Of a stretch of 64,000 nt of DNA, positions 18,331 through 29,400 are shown in pieces. The notes beneath the pieces were generated by a model. That model did not search any database and was not told the origin of the DNA. It was given only the letters and a program-made list of their open reading frames with translations. The position numbers were made by a program, and so were the translations under genes. The number at the start of each line of letters is the position of its first letter. Position 1 is the first letter of the stretch. Source of the DNA: Alkalitalea saponilacus (lineage in GTDB: Bacteria; Bacteroidota; Bacteroidia; Bacteroidales; Marinilabiliaceae); contig NZ_FUYV01000007.1 of the NCBI RefSeq assembly GCF_900168165.1, forward strand, positions 62,001 through 126,000, read 5' to 3'.

Positions 18331-20187
18331 CTATTTTTTAGAATTATATTTTCGTATAACACAAAATGAAAAACCGGGAAGGTTTAATTCATACCCTTGC
18401 GGGGTATGAATTAATGCCTCATTTTGACTCCCCCCCCATTGCTCCGATGAGGAACAGAAAACCATGCTTTGGAAGGTGGTATTTTCTTCTAAAATTCTTT
18501 TAACTCTTTCATCTGAAAAATTAAAGTAGATATCCAATCCTGATATGATCTTATTCTTTCTTAAGATCACCAATTCTCCCTCATTTGATACTTCAATATT
18601 TGCACGCGAAAAACGGGGAGAAAAGTCAAAATCGGATTTCCTTAACTGTATCAAGGCTTTATAAAAACGATGCAACAACCGTTGACTTTCATTAATCTGA
18701 TTCCAATTCGTTAATTTTGAACGATTAAAAGTATCTTCTGCCTGCGGATAGGGAATTTCGCCATCTCCGCTCATAAACTCTTTAAATTCATTGGCTCTCC
18801 CTTTTCTTACAGCTTCAATCAAATCTTTGTCGCCATGATGCGTGAAATACAGAAACGGTGCATTTTCTCCATACTCTTCTCCCATAAATATTAAAGGAAC
18901 GTAAGGCGATAAAATTGTGAACCCTGCAATCAGTTTAAGATTTTCAAAACCAACCAAATGGCTTAAACGGTCACCATTCATGCGATTGCCAATTTGATCG
19001 TGGTTTTGCGAAAAAACCACGAATTTTGAACCGCATTGTCCATCGGTTTTACTGCCAAAAAACTTGTCTCTGTGACGTGAATAATTTCCATTGTACACAT
19101 AGGCATTTTTCAGGGTTTTAACCACCGGGTCAACTCCGCCAAAATCAGAATAGTAGCCATTTTGCTCTCCAGTCACCATGCTATGCAAAGCATGGTGAAA
19201 CTCATCGCACCACTGTGCATTTAATGCGTAACCTCCGGATTGAATAGGGTTTATGTATCGCACATCATTCAAATCGCATTCACCAATCAAAAAGTGATTC
19301 TTCCCTGTTTTTCTGTTCAGATTCTCAACTTCAATATTTAATTCCTGAAGAAAATGCAACGCCCCTGAATCCTTAATGGCATGAACGGCATCAAGTCTCA
19401 GTCCGTCAATATGAAAATCGCGCATCCACATCAGCGCATTCTGAATAAAGAAATGGCGCACACCGTGCGAGCCGGCATCGTCGAAATTAATGGCATCGCC
19501 CCATGGAGTCTCATATTTTTGAGTAAAATATGGACCAAAACATCCAAGATAATTACCTTCAGGCCCCATGTGGTTATAAACCACATCCAGAATAACTGTA
19601 ATCCCTTTATTGTGACAGGCATCTACCAGTTTCTGAAGCTCTGAAGCACCTCCATAACTGTTTTGCACGGCATAAGGAAATACACCATCGTAACCCCAAT
19701 TGCGCTTTCCGGGAAACTGAGCAACCGGCATCAGTTCTATTGCATTTATACCCAAATCAACCAGATAATCTAACCTTTCAGAAATTCCTCGAAAATCGCC
19801 TTTAGCTGAGAATGTGCCCGCATGTAACTCGTAAATGATCATTTCATCTAAACCGATTCCTTTCCAGGAACGATCTGACCAGGTATACTGTGATAAATCA
19901 ACAACGCGTGAAAAACCATGAACACCCTCCGGTTGGCAGAGAGATGCCGGATCCGGTATTGTTTTCTTGCCGTTTATCCGAATTTTATATGAATCACCTT
20001 GCTTTAGGTTGGTCTCTTTATTACACCAATAGCCAAAATCGGTTTTACCCAATGATATAACAAGGCTTTTATCAGTAACAATTTCAACAGAAACGGCATC
20101 CGGCGCCCAAACAAGTGCCGATGAAGTTCCATTTTCGACCGTAATACCAGGCCGAACTGATGGATATGATTCTTTTGTTGTTTCCAT
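18331..20187 (-). CDS. treZ: Malto-oligosyltrehalose trehalohydrolase
   Basis: TreZ (GH13_10) releases free trehalose from maltooligosyltrehalose. The 618 residues start with a CBM48-like beta-sandwich (about residues 10-95, GTSSALVWAPDAVSVEIV), then the GH13 barrel. Visible catalytic elements: region I DVVYNHMGPEGN, nucleophile D266 in GLRLDAVHAI, acid E303 in LIGECDLND, and transition-state Asp in FSQNHDQIGNR. The sequence IELMPVAQFPGKRNWGYDG is typical of TreZ. The length is normal. It lies 9 bp after glgX and is followed 61 bp later by the chosen treY-malQ start (16 bp if the upstream ATG is used), so the three genes form one operon converting branched alpha-glucan to trehalose. Confidence 0.95.
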   Translation of the reverse strand: METTKESYPSVRPGITVENGTSSALVWAPDAVSVEIVTDKSLVISLGKTDFGYWCNKETNLKQGDSYKIRINGKKTIPDPASLCQPEGVHGFSRVVDLSQYTWSDRSWKGIGLDEMIIYELHAGTFSAKGDFRGISERLDYLVDLGINAIELMPVAQFPGKRNWGYDGVFPYAVQNSYGGASELQKLVDACHNKGITVILDVVYNHMGPEGNYLGCFGPYFTQKYETPWGDAINFDDAGSHGVRHFFIQNALMWMRDFHIDGLRLDAVHAIKDSGALHFLQELNIEVENLNRKTGKNHFLIGECDLNDVRYINPIQSGGYALNAQWCDEFHHALHSMVTGEQNGYYSDFGGVDPVVKTLKNAYVYNGNYSRHRDKFFGSKTDGQCGSKFVVFSQNHDQIGNRMNGDRLSHLVGFENLKLIAGFTILSPYVPLIFMGEEYGENAPFLYFTHHGDKDLIEAVRKGRANEFKEFMSGDGEIPYPQAEDTFNRSKLTNWNQINESQRLLHRFYKALIQLRKSDFDFSPRFSRANIEVSNEGELVILRKNKIISGLDIYFNFSDERVKRILEENTTFQSMVFCSSSEQWGGSQNEALIHTPQGYELNLPGFSFCVIRKYNSKK

Positions 20188-20196
20188 TTTATCTCT

Positions 20197-22326
20197 TTAA
20201 CGTGGATGGCAAAACAAAACAACTGACCGACCCTGCACTACTATTTCACTTGCAGCCCGGTAACTGGATCCATCACCCTTTTCATCAAAAAAAGCAGTAT
20301 AAGTATCCATAATTTTCAACCAACCGCCACCCCATTTATCAGCAGGTAAAGTAAAAGTCAGTGGCTCATGGTAAGAGTTAAACATGAGATAAAAGCTGTC
20401 ATCAACTATTTTTTCACCGGTCTTGGATTTAGCACGCACTCCGTATCCCGAAAGAAAAACAGCCAAAGATTTTGCATAGGATGAATTCCAGTGCTCATCG
20501 CTCATCTCGATGCCATTGGGGGTAAACCACTCAATATCGGTTACATCCTGGCCTTTTATAGGCTGATATTTAAACCATTGCCGGCGACAAAAAACAGGAT
20601 GCTTTTTACGATAATGAATTAATTTGGAGGTAAACAAGAGCAAATCCCTATCCATTTTGTCCCAATTAATCCAGCTTAGCTCATTATCCTGACAATATGC
20701 ATTATTATTTCCTTGTTGAGTGCGCCCCAACTCATCACCGGCTACCAACATTGGCACACCTTGTGATAAAAACAGCGTTGCCAGAAAGTTCCTAACCTGT
20801 AGTTTTCGTAAGTTATTGATATTTACATCATCTGTTGGTCCTTCAACTCCGCAATTCCAGCTGCGGTTATGACTTTCTCCATCGTTATTGTTTTCCCCGT
20901 TGGCCATGTTGTGCTTTTCGTTATAGGAGACCAAATCCAATAAAGTAAAGCCATCGTGAGCAGTAATAAAATTAATGCTGGCTGTTGGAGTTCGCCAATT
21001 ATCAAAATAAAGGTCGGAACTGCCAGTAAGTCTGTTGGCAAATTCAGGCAGCATTTCGTCCTCTCCTTTCCAGAAATCCCTCATACAATCACGATATTGA
21101 GCATTCCACTCCATCCATCCCGCCGGAAAGTTACCTACATGATAGCCGTCTTCACCCAGATCCCAGGGTTCGGCAATCAGTTTCACCTGCGACAATACAG
21201 GATCCTGATGTAACACATCAAAGAAAGACCCCCATTTATCCACATCATCAAACTCACGAGCCAAAACGGGAGCCAAGTCGAACCTAAAACCATCCACATG
21301 CATCTCTAAAACCCAATAGCGTAAACTGTCCATGATGACCCTTAAAATATTGGGATGAACTGTATTTAAGGTATTTCCGGTTCCGGTGTAATCCATATAG
21401 TAACGCGGTTTTTCTTCAATGAGGCGGTAGTATGAAACATTGTCAATTCCACGAAAACTCAAAGTTGGCCCGGTATGACTTCCCTCCCCGGTGTGGTTAT
21501 AAACCACATCGAGAATCACTTCAATTCCGGCAGCATGAAGATCCTTCACCATCTGCTTAAACTCCCAAACCTGTTCGCCTTTCATTCCCGAAGCTGAATA
21601 TCTGGCATCGGGAGCAAAAAAGCCGATGGTGTTATACCCCCAGTAATTGGTTAAACCTTGCTCTACCAAATGGCGATCGGCCACAAACTGATGTACAGGC
21701 AACAATTCCACAGCATTTATTCCTAATTCCTTAAAATATTTAATGGATTCAGGATGGCCTACTCCGGCATATGTTCCTCTGAGATTTTCCGGAATTTTTT
21801 CTGAAAGTTTGGTAAAACCTTTGACATGCATTTCGTAAATAATGGTTTCATGCAGAGGGATTTCGGGAGAACGGTCGTTCTCCCAGTTAAATTCATCATC
21901 TATAACAATGCATTTTGGAATATAGAGTGCACTATCTGAAATACTGAAAGAGCAATCCTTCTTTTTATTGTTAATTTCATAACCAAACATCGCATCGTTC
22001 CAGTTAATTACCCCATCAATTGCTTTCGCATATGGATCCAAAAGAAGTTTATTTGGATTGAATCTGTGACCGGCTTTTGGCTCATAATTTCCATGTACCC
22101 GAAATCCATAACGCTGGCCCGGTTTTATGCCTGGCAAATAAACATGCCAATGATTATGAGTTCGTTCAACTACTTTAATCCTGATTTCTTTATCGGCAGC
22201 ATCGAAAAGAGACAACTCCACTCCATGCGCATGATCGGCAAAAAGCGCAAAGTTTACACCTTCACCATCATAAGTTGCTCCAAGGGGATAAGGCTTTCCG
22301 GGCCATATTTGAATATCATCTGACAT
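20197..22326 (-). CDS. glgX: Glycogen debranching enzyme GlgX-type isoamylase
   Basis: The 709-residue protein hydrolyses alpha-1,6 branches in glycogen or limit dextrin. It has an N-terminal CBM48 domain (about 10-125, PLGATYDGEGVNFALFADHA), a GH13_11 barrel and a C-terminal beta domain. Catalytic elements: region I DVVYNHTGEGSH, nucleophile D350 in GFRFDLAPVLAR, acid E386 in LIAEPWDLGEDGY, and Asp in FITAHDGFTLLDLVSYN. MLVAGDELGRTQQGNNNAYCQD is a hallmark segment of this subfamily (shown here as positions about 525-546). It is the first gene of the trehalose operon, with a 514-bp divergent promoter region upstream, and supplies linear maltooligosaccharides to the TreY/MalQ fusion. Confidence 0.94.
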   Translation of the reverse strand: MSDDIQIWPGKPYPLGATYDGEGVNFALFADHAHGVELSLFDAADKEIRIKVVERTHNHWHVYLPGIKPGQRYGFRVHGNYEPKAGHRFNPNKLLLDPYAKAIDGVINWNDAMFGYEINNKKKDCSFSISDSALYIPKCIVIDDEFNWENDRSPEIPLHETIIYEMHVKGFTKLSEKIPENLRGTYAGVGHPESIKYFKELGINAVELLPVHQFVADRHLVEQGLTNYWGYNTIGFFAPDARYSASGMKGEQVWEFKQMVKDLHAAGIEVILDVVYNHTGEGSHTGPTLSFRGIDNVSYYRLIEEKPRYYMDYTGTGNTLNTVHPNILRVIMDSLRYWVLEMHVDGFRFDLAPVLAREFDDVDKWGSFFDVLHQDPVLSQVKLIAEPWDLGEDGYHVGNFPAGWMEWNAQYRDCMRDFWKGEDEMLPEFANRLTGSSDLYFDNWRTPTASINFITAHDGFTLLDLVSYNEKHNMANGENNNDGESHNRSWNCGVEGPTDDVNINNLRKLQVRNFLATLFLSQGVPMLVAGDELGRTQQGNNNAYCQDNELSWINWDKMDRDLLLFTSKLIHYRKKHPVFCRRQWFKYQPIKGQDVTDIEWFTPNGIEMSDEHWNSSYAKSLAVFLSGYGVRAKSKTGEKIVDDSFYLMFNSYHEPLTFTLPADKWGGGWLKIMDTYTAFFDEKGDGSSYRAASEIVVQGRSVVLFCHPR

Positions 22327-22840
22327 ATTGAATGGTTTAAAGAAGAGAAAAAGAAGAAATTTTGAGTTTCTTGTAGATCAAATGCCGGTTAATGAAACAA
22401 ACTTGTTGATTAATAGTTTTTTTTTGCATTCGATATGAAAATCAAATCTCTCGCATCTTTTAATTTATCGGAAATCAAGATTAGATTCTTATAAATAAAT
22501 GCATTTTAAAGCAAATTCATGACAAAATCAAGTTGACAGATGTTTAATTTATGATTAAATCACTACTGTCCGACTATTTTCTAACCAAGATCTTTATTAA
22601 GTGACAATTATAATCACCTTAGAGACAATACATCTTAAAACCGGAAAATAGCTATTATGGATAATGAATGTTATAAAAAATCATTAATAAATTATTACTC
22701 TCAAGTATACTCTATCCAAGTTTTTTCTATATTTACGAAGAAAACCCATTAAACATAGAGTGATTTACACAAATAAGATAATATAGAGTCATACCAATTG
22801 ACACAATAAATATTCTTTTAACCTTAACAATGCTAACTCA
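22327..22840. other. Divergent intergenic region between glgX and a propeller lipoprotein
   Basis: The gap of 514 bp is very AT-rich and separates two divergent starts. It must hold at least two promoters, but I could not pick a convincing TAnnTTTG/-33 pair, and I see no ORF, hairpin or repeat worth naming. Confidence 0.5.
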
Positions 22841-24055
22841 ATGAAACATCCATTCAAAAAATCGATCCAAAAACTTATTCTATTCGTTTTCGTTGTATTT
22901 TCATCACTAATCGGTTGCAATAAAAAACAGAGTAGTGACCTGGATATTTTTTTAACCATAGACCTGTCGGCACCCGCATCCACAATATTTTTACCCTTAA
23001 CAGAAATAGCTGAAGACATTCAGATGGCACGATTGGAAACCCGTAATGATTGTTTAGTAAGTCATTTCCGTGGTTTTGCAGGAAAAAAACACATCATATG
23101 CTTTGAGAGAAATAACATTTTACACTTTTCATCTGATGGCACTTTTATTCGTGAAATTATGCGTGCAGGGAAAGGTCCTGATGAATTCTCTCATATTGGA
23201 GCCTGGGATGTTGATGATTCTGAAAGATTTTTAATTCTTTACGATAGCAATAAAGATTTCATATACAGATATGATTTAGATAATGGGGTTTTTGTAAACC
23301 CCATTAACAACGTTATCCCAACTTTTGCAGATGCTATGCAGTTTCTGAATGACAGTATGATTGCCTTCCTGCCAAGCGTTTATTCTAATTCTGAACATCA
23401 TTATCTGCTATACTCCTTAAATGGGGATGTAAGTAAGGGTCCCAAACGTGAAGCTATAGAAAATGCCCGGTTTCAGTTCACCGGCATTTCTTCCGATTTC
23501 AGAAAATCAACACTAAACAATATTGTATATCGGCCTCGCACATCAGACACGATATACCAAATAAACGAGACTGAAATGACACCGCTTTTAATTCCCATCA
23601 TTGATAAAAAGAGGCAGTCCGGCAATGTAACTGAAGGCGAATATACAGAGCACATCTATCTGTCAGAAGACCTCCTGTTTCTCTACAAAAATCAATTTAA
23701 ACATGAGACCAACAGCGAAGCTAACAGCATCAGCATAAGAATGAACCACGGAAACTTTTATGTAATAAATTTAAAAACCAGAGAAATTTTTGATTCAAGA
23801 GGAATTTCTGCTAAACATTTGGGAGTACCCCTCCCTTTGTGGAGAATTTTTCCCTCAGGTGGAAACAGATTTTATTTCTCGGTTCCTGCTATGGATTTCA
23901 TTGAAAGTATTGACCGAAGCATAAAAGGGAGCCAAATCTCACCTGAAGATTTAGAATTCATTACACAGTTGAGGAAAAGCATCAGTGAGGAGGATAATCC
24001 AATAATTTTTTCGGGTACATTTAAAGAAAACATAGATCTTTCGCATCTCAAATAG
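22841..24055 (+). CDS. 6-bladed beta-propeller lipoprotein
   Basis: The 404 residues begin with a lipoprotein signal whose lipobox SLIGC gives Cys26 as the lipid-modified residue. The mature protein fits the Bacteroidetes 6-bladed beta-propeller lipoprotein family (the BF4221-like group): it starts with a segment about equality of stored values (FLPLTEIAEDIQMARLETRN), followed by a run of blade-like repeats including IMRAGKGPDEFSHIGAWDV and DRFLILYDS-like strands. These proteins are surface or periplasmic and often have no known ligand. The gene is alone on the plus strand, convergent with pbpC only 22 bp away, and divergent from the trehalose operon. Family assignment is by residue pattern. 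Confidence 0.75.
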   Translation: MKHPFKKSIQKLILFVFVVFSSLIGCNKKQSSDLDIFLTIDLSAPASTIFLPLTEIAEDIQMARLETRNDCLVSHFRGFAGKKHIICFERNNILHFSSDGTFIREIMRAGKGPDEFSHIGAWDVDDSERFLILYDSNKDFIYRYDLDNGVFVNPINNVIPTFADAMQFLNDSMIAFLPSVYSNSEHHYLLYSLNGDVSKGPKREAIENARFQFTGISSDFRKSTLNNIVYRPRTSDTIYQINETEMTPLLIPIIDKKRQSGNVTEGEYTEHIYLSEDLLFLYKNQFKHETNSEANSISIRMNHGNFYVINLKTREIFDSRGISAKHLGVPLPLWRIFPSGGNRFYFSVPAMDFIESIDRSIKGSQISPEDLEFITQLRKSISEEDNPIIFSGTFKENIDLSHLK

Positions 24056-24077
24056 TTCGGTTAAACCGGTGGCTATT

Positions 24078-26402
24078 CTATTCCCTCATCGTTGCAAAAA
24101 CTCTGCGGGAATCGGATGCCCCGGATTCATCAACAATTTTCAGAGTATTCCAACCGTTTCTAAAGACAACGCTCATGCGATGTTCGCCTTTGGATTCCCC
24201 AAGGTACTCATCATCCAGATACCAATAAACCGTGGAGCTTGTAGAGATGTGCCCTGCCCGACATACAACCGGTTGAATTTGCCCATCAAAATCGCGCGGC
24301 AGAAAGACTTTTGCCTCCATATCAGGATATATGATTTTTACCGCCTCATCGGCTCGATAAGCGGGACATTCGGGATTATGCCCAGCAATAGGTTCAATGA
24401 ACTGTCCTTTTGCTCTCAGATAATAAGCAACATCAGGGGGATAAATCAATACCGGTTTCCGGTTACTACCTGTTTCAGTCCAACATCTTGAACACGTCTG
24501 ATGCTTCCCATCATCAGAGAAGAATTTAAACTGATGATAATTACATGTTTTTAGAGGCTTCATTCCCCACGGTAAGTCCATCATCACATAATCGGGACAA
24601 GCATCGGTAGCTCTGAAACCGGACAGTTTACAAACTTTTTGCTGCCTGTAATCAATGTCGCTTTTTTGAAACCAGACAGACTCTCTACTGAAAGGTAACG
24701 ACTGTAAAACATCAAACAATATGGCTCCGGCTGATGTTGCTCCGCTCAAATTCTTATTTCCTTCGCCATTGAAATTGCCCACCCAAACGGCGATGGTGTA
24801 ATCAGGATTTACGCCGATTGCCCAGGCATCTTTATGTCCGTAGCTGGTTCCTGTTTTCCAGGCAAAAGGCCGTGCGCTGTTAAAATGATACCAATAATAT
24901 TCGCTGCCGGGTCTTTTCAAGTCATGCAACATATCAAGTACGAGATAACAACTGCCGGGACTCATTAACCTTACCGATTGCGTGTTTTTCTCTCCCTGAA
25001 TTACATAATTATCTGAAAAAACACCTTCATTGGCCAGACCCCGATACAGTTTGGTCATTTCCCACATGGTAACTTCCGACCCTCCCAAAATCAGTGGCAA
25101 CCCATATTCATCTGCCGTCCGAAAAAGAGTTCTCATTCCGGCACTTTCCAGAAAACTATAAAACTGATACAATCCATAGGCATTCAGCAGCCGTACTGCC
25201 GGAATGTTGAGCGATTGCACCAAAGCATCGCGCGCAGTTGCCACTCCACTATACTCCCGGCTGGCATTTCGCGGAGAAAAACCATCAAAATAGGTTGGCA
25301 AATCACGTATAAAACTCTCCGACGAGATAAGTCCTTCATCTATGCTTAAACCGTACAAAAACGGTTTAAGTATTGACCCACTTGATCTCCATGCCATAAC
25401 ACCATCCACCTGTCCTCCATGGTCAAAATCAAAGAAATCGGGTGAACCCACATATGATTTTACAGCGCCGCTTTTTGTATCAGTAACAAGAATTGCCAGA
25501 TTATGAATTCCATACGATGAATACCTATGCCGGTATATAGATGCCAGATGATTGCATTTTTTCTGTAACTCTTCGCTTATTGTAGTCGGTAAAATGTGTC
25601 GTTGCGGATGATTTCGTCGGAGACGGAAAGCCAAATGAGGAGCGTGAGACTGAAAACGGTGAAACCGTTGAGGCACCGGCTCAAGTAATGCCAACTGAAG
25701 AGTCAGCTCATTGATGTGACCTTTTTCATGTAATTTCTGAAGCAACTGGTTGCGCCTGTTTAATAAAGCACTGGATCTTTCCGAGGGATAAATTAACCCG
25801 GGTGCGTTTGGCAATACAGCCAATGTTGCAGCTTCTGCCCAAGTGAGTTCATAAGCCGGTTTATCAAAAAACATCAGAGAGGCTGTTCGGTAACCAATTA
25901 CATTACCCCCGTATGGTGCATGATCGAGATAAATTCTTAATAAATCTTCGCGTGAATAATGCAGGGTTAATTTTATAGCAAAAAAAGCCTCTCTAATTTT
26001 ATTAAAATAGGTACGTGGCCGCTGATGGCGCATGCGCGCAATCTGCATGGGTATGGTGCTGGCTCCGCTGGTCACCCTTCCATGCCTGAAATTATCACGG
26101 GCTGCTCGAAAAACAGCTTTGAAATCAACTCCTATGTGAGAATAAAAAGACTCATCCTCAAAAGTAATAACAGCCGTTTTCAATTTATCCTCCACCGTGC
26201 AAGTATCCGGGGGAAAATGCCATTGTTCGTTTTTATTGAGAAATGCATGTAAAAGATACCCGTTTTCGGAAAGCACGACAGTACTGTAATCGTCATTGAA
26301 AATTGGCGACGATGGTGGAATCAAAAACCAGAAGAAGACAATGACCGGCAATATGATTGCCGGCCATTGCCAGTATTTAATCCTGTTTAAAAGCTTCAAC
26401 AT
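24078..26402 (-). CDS. pbpC: Penicillin-binding protein 1C, bifunctional peptidoglycan synthase
   Basis: The protein has about 774 residues. After a cytoplasmic/membrane N-terminus (MLKLLNRIKYWQW then a helix about 13-30) comes a GT51 transglycosylase domain with the catalytic Glu in FEDESFYSHIGVDF and GASTIPMQIAR. The transpeptidase domain has the active Ser in SGSILKPFLYG (SxxK), SLN in VQSLNIPAVRL, and KTGTS. The C-terminal ~90 residues match the BiPBP_C domain (beta sandwich ending at the stop). PBP1C polymerises and may crosslink peptidoglycan. The start at 26402 is chosen because it gives a normal N-terminus; earlier starts at 26438 (ATG) and 26456 (TTG) would extend the overlap with the alpha-2-macroglobulin gene. 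With 26402 the two genes overlap by 26 bp, which suggests translational coupling. This gene pair is conserved in many Gram-negative bacteria (in E. coli yfhM-pbpC). Confidence 0.94.
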   Translation of the reverse strand: MLKLLNRIKYWQWPAIILPVIVFFWFLIPPSSPIFNDDYSTVVLSENGYLLHAFLNKNEQWHFPPDTCTVEDKLKTAVITFEDESFYSHIGVDFKAVFRAARDNFRHGRVTSGASTIPMQIARMRHQRPRTYFNKIREAFFAIKLTLHYSREDLLRIYLDHAPYGGNVIGYRTASLMFFDKPAYELTWAEAATLAVLPNAPGLIYPSERSSALLNRRNQLLQKLHEKGHINELTLQLALLEPVPQRFHRFQSHAPHLAFRLRRNHPQRHILPTTISEELQKKCNHLASIYRHRYSSYGIHNLAILVTDTKSGAVKSYVGSPDFFDFDHGGQVDGVMAWRSSGSILKPFLYGLSIDEGLISSESFIRDLPTYFDGFSPRNASREYSGVATARDALVQSLNIPAVRLLNAYGLYQFYSFLESAGMRTLFRTADEYGLPLILGGSEVTMWEMTKLYRGLANEGVFSDNYVIQGEKNTQSVRLMSPGSCYLVLDMLHDLKRPGSEYYWYHFNSARPFAWKTGTSYGHKDAWAIGVNPDYTIAVWVGNFNGEGNKNLSGATSAGAILFDVLQSLPFSRESVWFQKSDIDYRQQKVCKLSGFRATDACPDYVMMDLPWGMKPLKTCNYHQFKFFSDDGKHQTCSRCWTETGSNRKPVLIYPPDVAYYLRAKGQFIEPIAGHNPECPAYRADEAVKIIYPDMEAKVFLPRDFDGQIQPVVCRAGHISTSSTVYWYLDDEYLGESKGEHRMSVVFRNGWNTLKIVDESGASDSRRVFATMRE

Positions 26403-29400
26403 AAACCTTCCTGCCCCTTGTGGTAGCTTTAAAATCATTATTGTACATGGCTTCAACCAGAGTTCCCGGCAACCAATAGCTGCCTGCGGTGACGCAATTC
26501 AACTTTACTACAAAATCCAACGACTCCCTGTCTCTTAAATCAAAGAACCACATAATTCTGTCATCCCTGATATCCTGATAATTCTCTTTATTAAGATTCC
26601 AGCTTTGTGTCCATTCGGGCAATACGGTATTATTCAGTCTGATATTTTCAATCTGCCACCCCGAAGGCATCATCTGCATCAATGCTATTTCGGAAACACG
26701 GCTTAACGGACTGCTGTTGTTTACTGTAAACCTGCCGTAGAATGTATCGCCCTGCTTTAGTGAGCCGGGTTCAAGAAGACGGCCGTTTTCATCGTACCAA
26801 TTCACTTCCAGTTTCAGGTTTTTGGTAACAGGTTCACTTTCATCCTTCAATGGCACACCGTTCCACGATAAACTGGCAAACACCTGGTTCACATCAGAAC
26901 TATTGGCAAGATGGATTTCAATGTCCCGGTTGAAGCCATCCCTGATGGGGATAACAATTCTGCCCTTTTTATTGAATTCAACCTTTTTGCCATCGGCAAA
27001 ATGAACATGTCCTGTTATTATCTGGTCTCCTCCCACGTCCAATCCAATGGAGTCAAAATATCGACCCAAAGCCAACAGCATATACCCTGAACTTTGGGTA
27101 CTTAGAAAGTCAGTTCCTGATAACACTCCGGCCACAGATTCAGCAATGGTTTCTGCCATTGCCTCCATCCCCATTAATGTAGCACAATACAGAATGATCG
27201 CGTCATCGCGGTGACTACTGCCAAAATTGTAGTAAAATGGTTCATACAATTCGGTAGTTGTCCCCGCGTTGGCAAGAATCCTATCCCTGATGTTCTCTGC
27301 ACCCACCAAATGATAGGCGGTTGCCAACATCCAACGGCTGGCATTGTTAAGTTTCTCCAGTTCATTTTCCATGAGCATATTCATTTCGGCCATGGGTTGC
27401 CGTCCTGCCAATGCCAAAATAAATGCTCTGTATGCACGGGTGGCCAAGCGTCCCTGATGCCTTCTTGCCTGAGTTTCCATGCCGTTAATGGCGTTATTAT
27501 ATAGAAAATCGGGGACTGAATAACCTAAGTTCCTTGCTTCAATTAAGAAATGAGATGCATAATTACTGCTCCATTCGCATGTAGTCGTGTTTCCGGGCCA
27601 ATAGGAAAATGCTCCATTTTGCAGCATAAATTGTTGCAAACGATTGATGCCGGCATTCAGGTTTTCATCAATACTTTTTTGTTCTTCAGCATTAAAATAA
27701 CCCATCTTTTTAAGATACAACTGAGGGAAAAGAGCCGATGTGGTTTGTTCCAAACAACCATACGGATACCTGATAAGCCAACGAAGTCTGTGGTCAAAGT
27801 CCATGTTTGGGAAAATATTGATATCCAGAGAGGCATTGTTTGTGCCGGCAACTCCAACCTCAGGCACTCTCATTCTGATGGTTGACCCTTTTTCAACACG
27901 TTCGGTTTTTTTGTCGTAAACCCTTACCGATGAAGGTACTACGCGAATATTGGTTTCATTCTCAACACGAATATCCCCTGAAACTCCTTCGAGCACAATT
28001 TTTGCCTGACCAATTTCCTCTTTTGCTCTGACTTTAAACTTAATCAATGCCTCATTGCTGTTTCTGAAATCCACATTAACCGACCGATTACCCACTACTT
28101 CCAAAGGCCCCTCGGTTCGGATGGAAAAACGAGCTTCCTGAACCGAGTTAACCATATTAAACAGCGATACTGGCACTTCAAATTCATCAAGGGGTTTCAG
28201 AACCCGAGGCATATTTGATTGCATAATAATATCAGAACGAACAGGGATGGTTTTATCAGCATGACCAAAACTGCCTTTTTCAGTGCCAACCACCATCACC
28301 CTTACTGCTCCATTATAGTTTGGCATGTGAAACTTTACGGTTGCACGTCCTCTGCTATCGGTCTTTATTGGCCCCTTGAACATGCTCACCGGTTCAAAAC
28401 GTCGCTTTCCGTCAACCGGATCCAATTGTGATTCACGATAATCCAGATCATCGGCACCTCCTATGGAAAAAGTCTGAAGGACATCATCCCGATTAACACT
28501 CATCACATGGGAAAAGATATCGAATGTCTCCACAAAAAGGCCAATCTTTTTGTAAAACTCACGCCAGGGATTTGGGGTTCTGAACTGCGTGAGACTTAGT
28601 AATCCTTCATCCACCACAGCTATGGTAAACTGCGCCGGCTGTCGATTTCTGGTACTTATTACCACTTCAAAATCTTCATTGGGTGAAAGCACCTCCTTTG
28701 TAGAAATATCAAATTCAATTTTGGTTTCAGCATCCTCAATACGCAACGGGATGATTCCGAACATTCTGATTGGACGATCGTTAACCGTTTGACTATGAGG
28801 CTGAATAACCGACACCGTTGCGTAAATATTTGGCAGATAATCCTTTTTCAGAGGAATATCTATCACCAGTTCATCACCGGAAGTTCTGGAAGGATCAACC
28901 CAAAACCAATCTAACATTCTGCGGCCGCGTTCTAAAGTAACCAAAACATTTCCCTGTTTCGGATTTGGCAACATAATCCGTGCAGTTTCACCGGATGAAT
29001 ATACCTGTTTGTCCGATTTTAAAGAGAGTGTTCCCTCGTTCATATCACCGCCCGGAACTCCTCCATATCTGTAAGCACTAAAAAAGAGAGAAGAGATATG
29101 CCCATTCCCACCATCCATCACTTCTATGAGATACTCCCCATTTTCAGAAGGGGTAAAACTGACATGATTCAACCCCTCTCCCAATGTTAATGATCCTTCT
29201 GAAACAATATATGTTTGAGTATCCTCCTTATATTTAAGCTGATAGCTTCGGCGATCTCGGTATTGATACCACCATCGGCGGTCGTTTCGGTACACTCTGT
29301 AATTCAACTGTCTGCCGTTAAGCCTATTTCCATCCGGGTCAAGTAGAACTACAGGAAATCGAACCTCCGAACCGGTCTGATGATAACCATACCCGCTCGG

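Noticed and set aside
26377-26456. TTG or earlier ATG start for pbpC
   Set aside because: They would add 12-18 residues without the features of a PBP N-terminus; the ATG at 26402 gives the expected short cytoplasmic stretch before the membrane helix.
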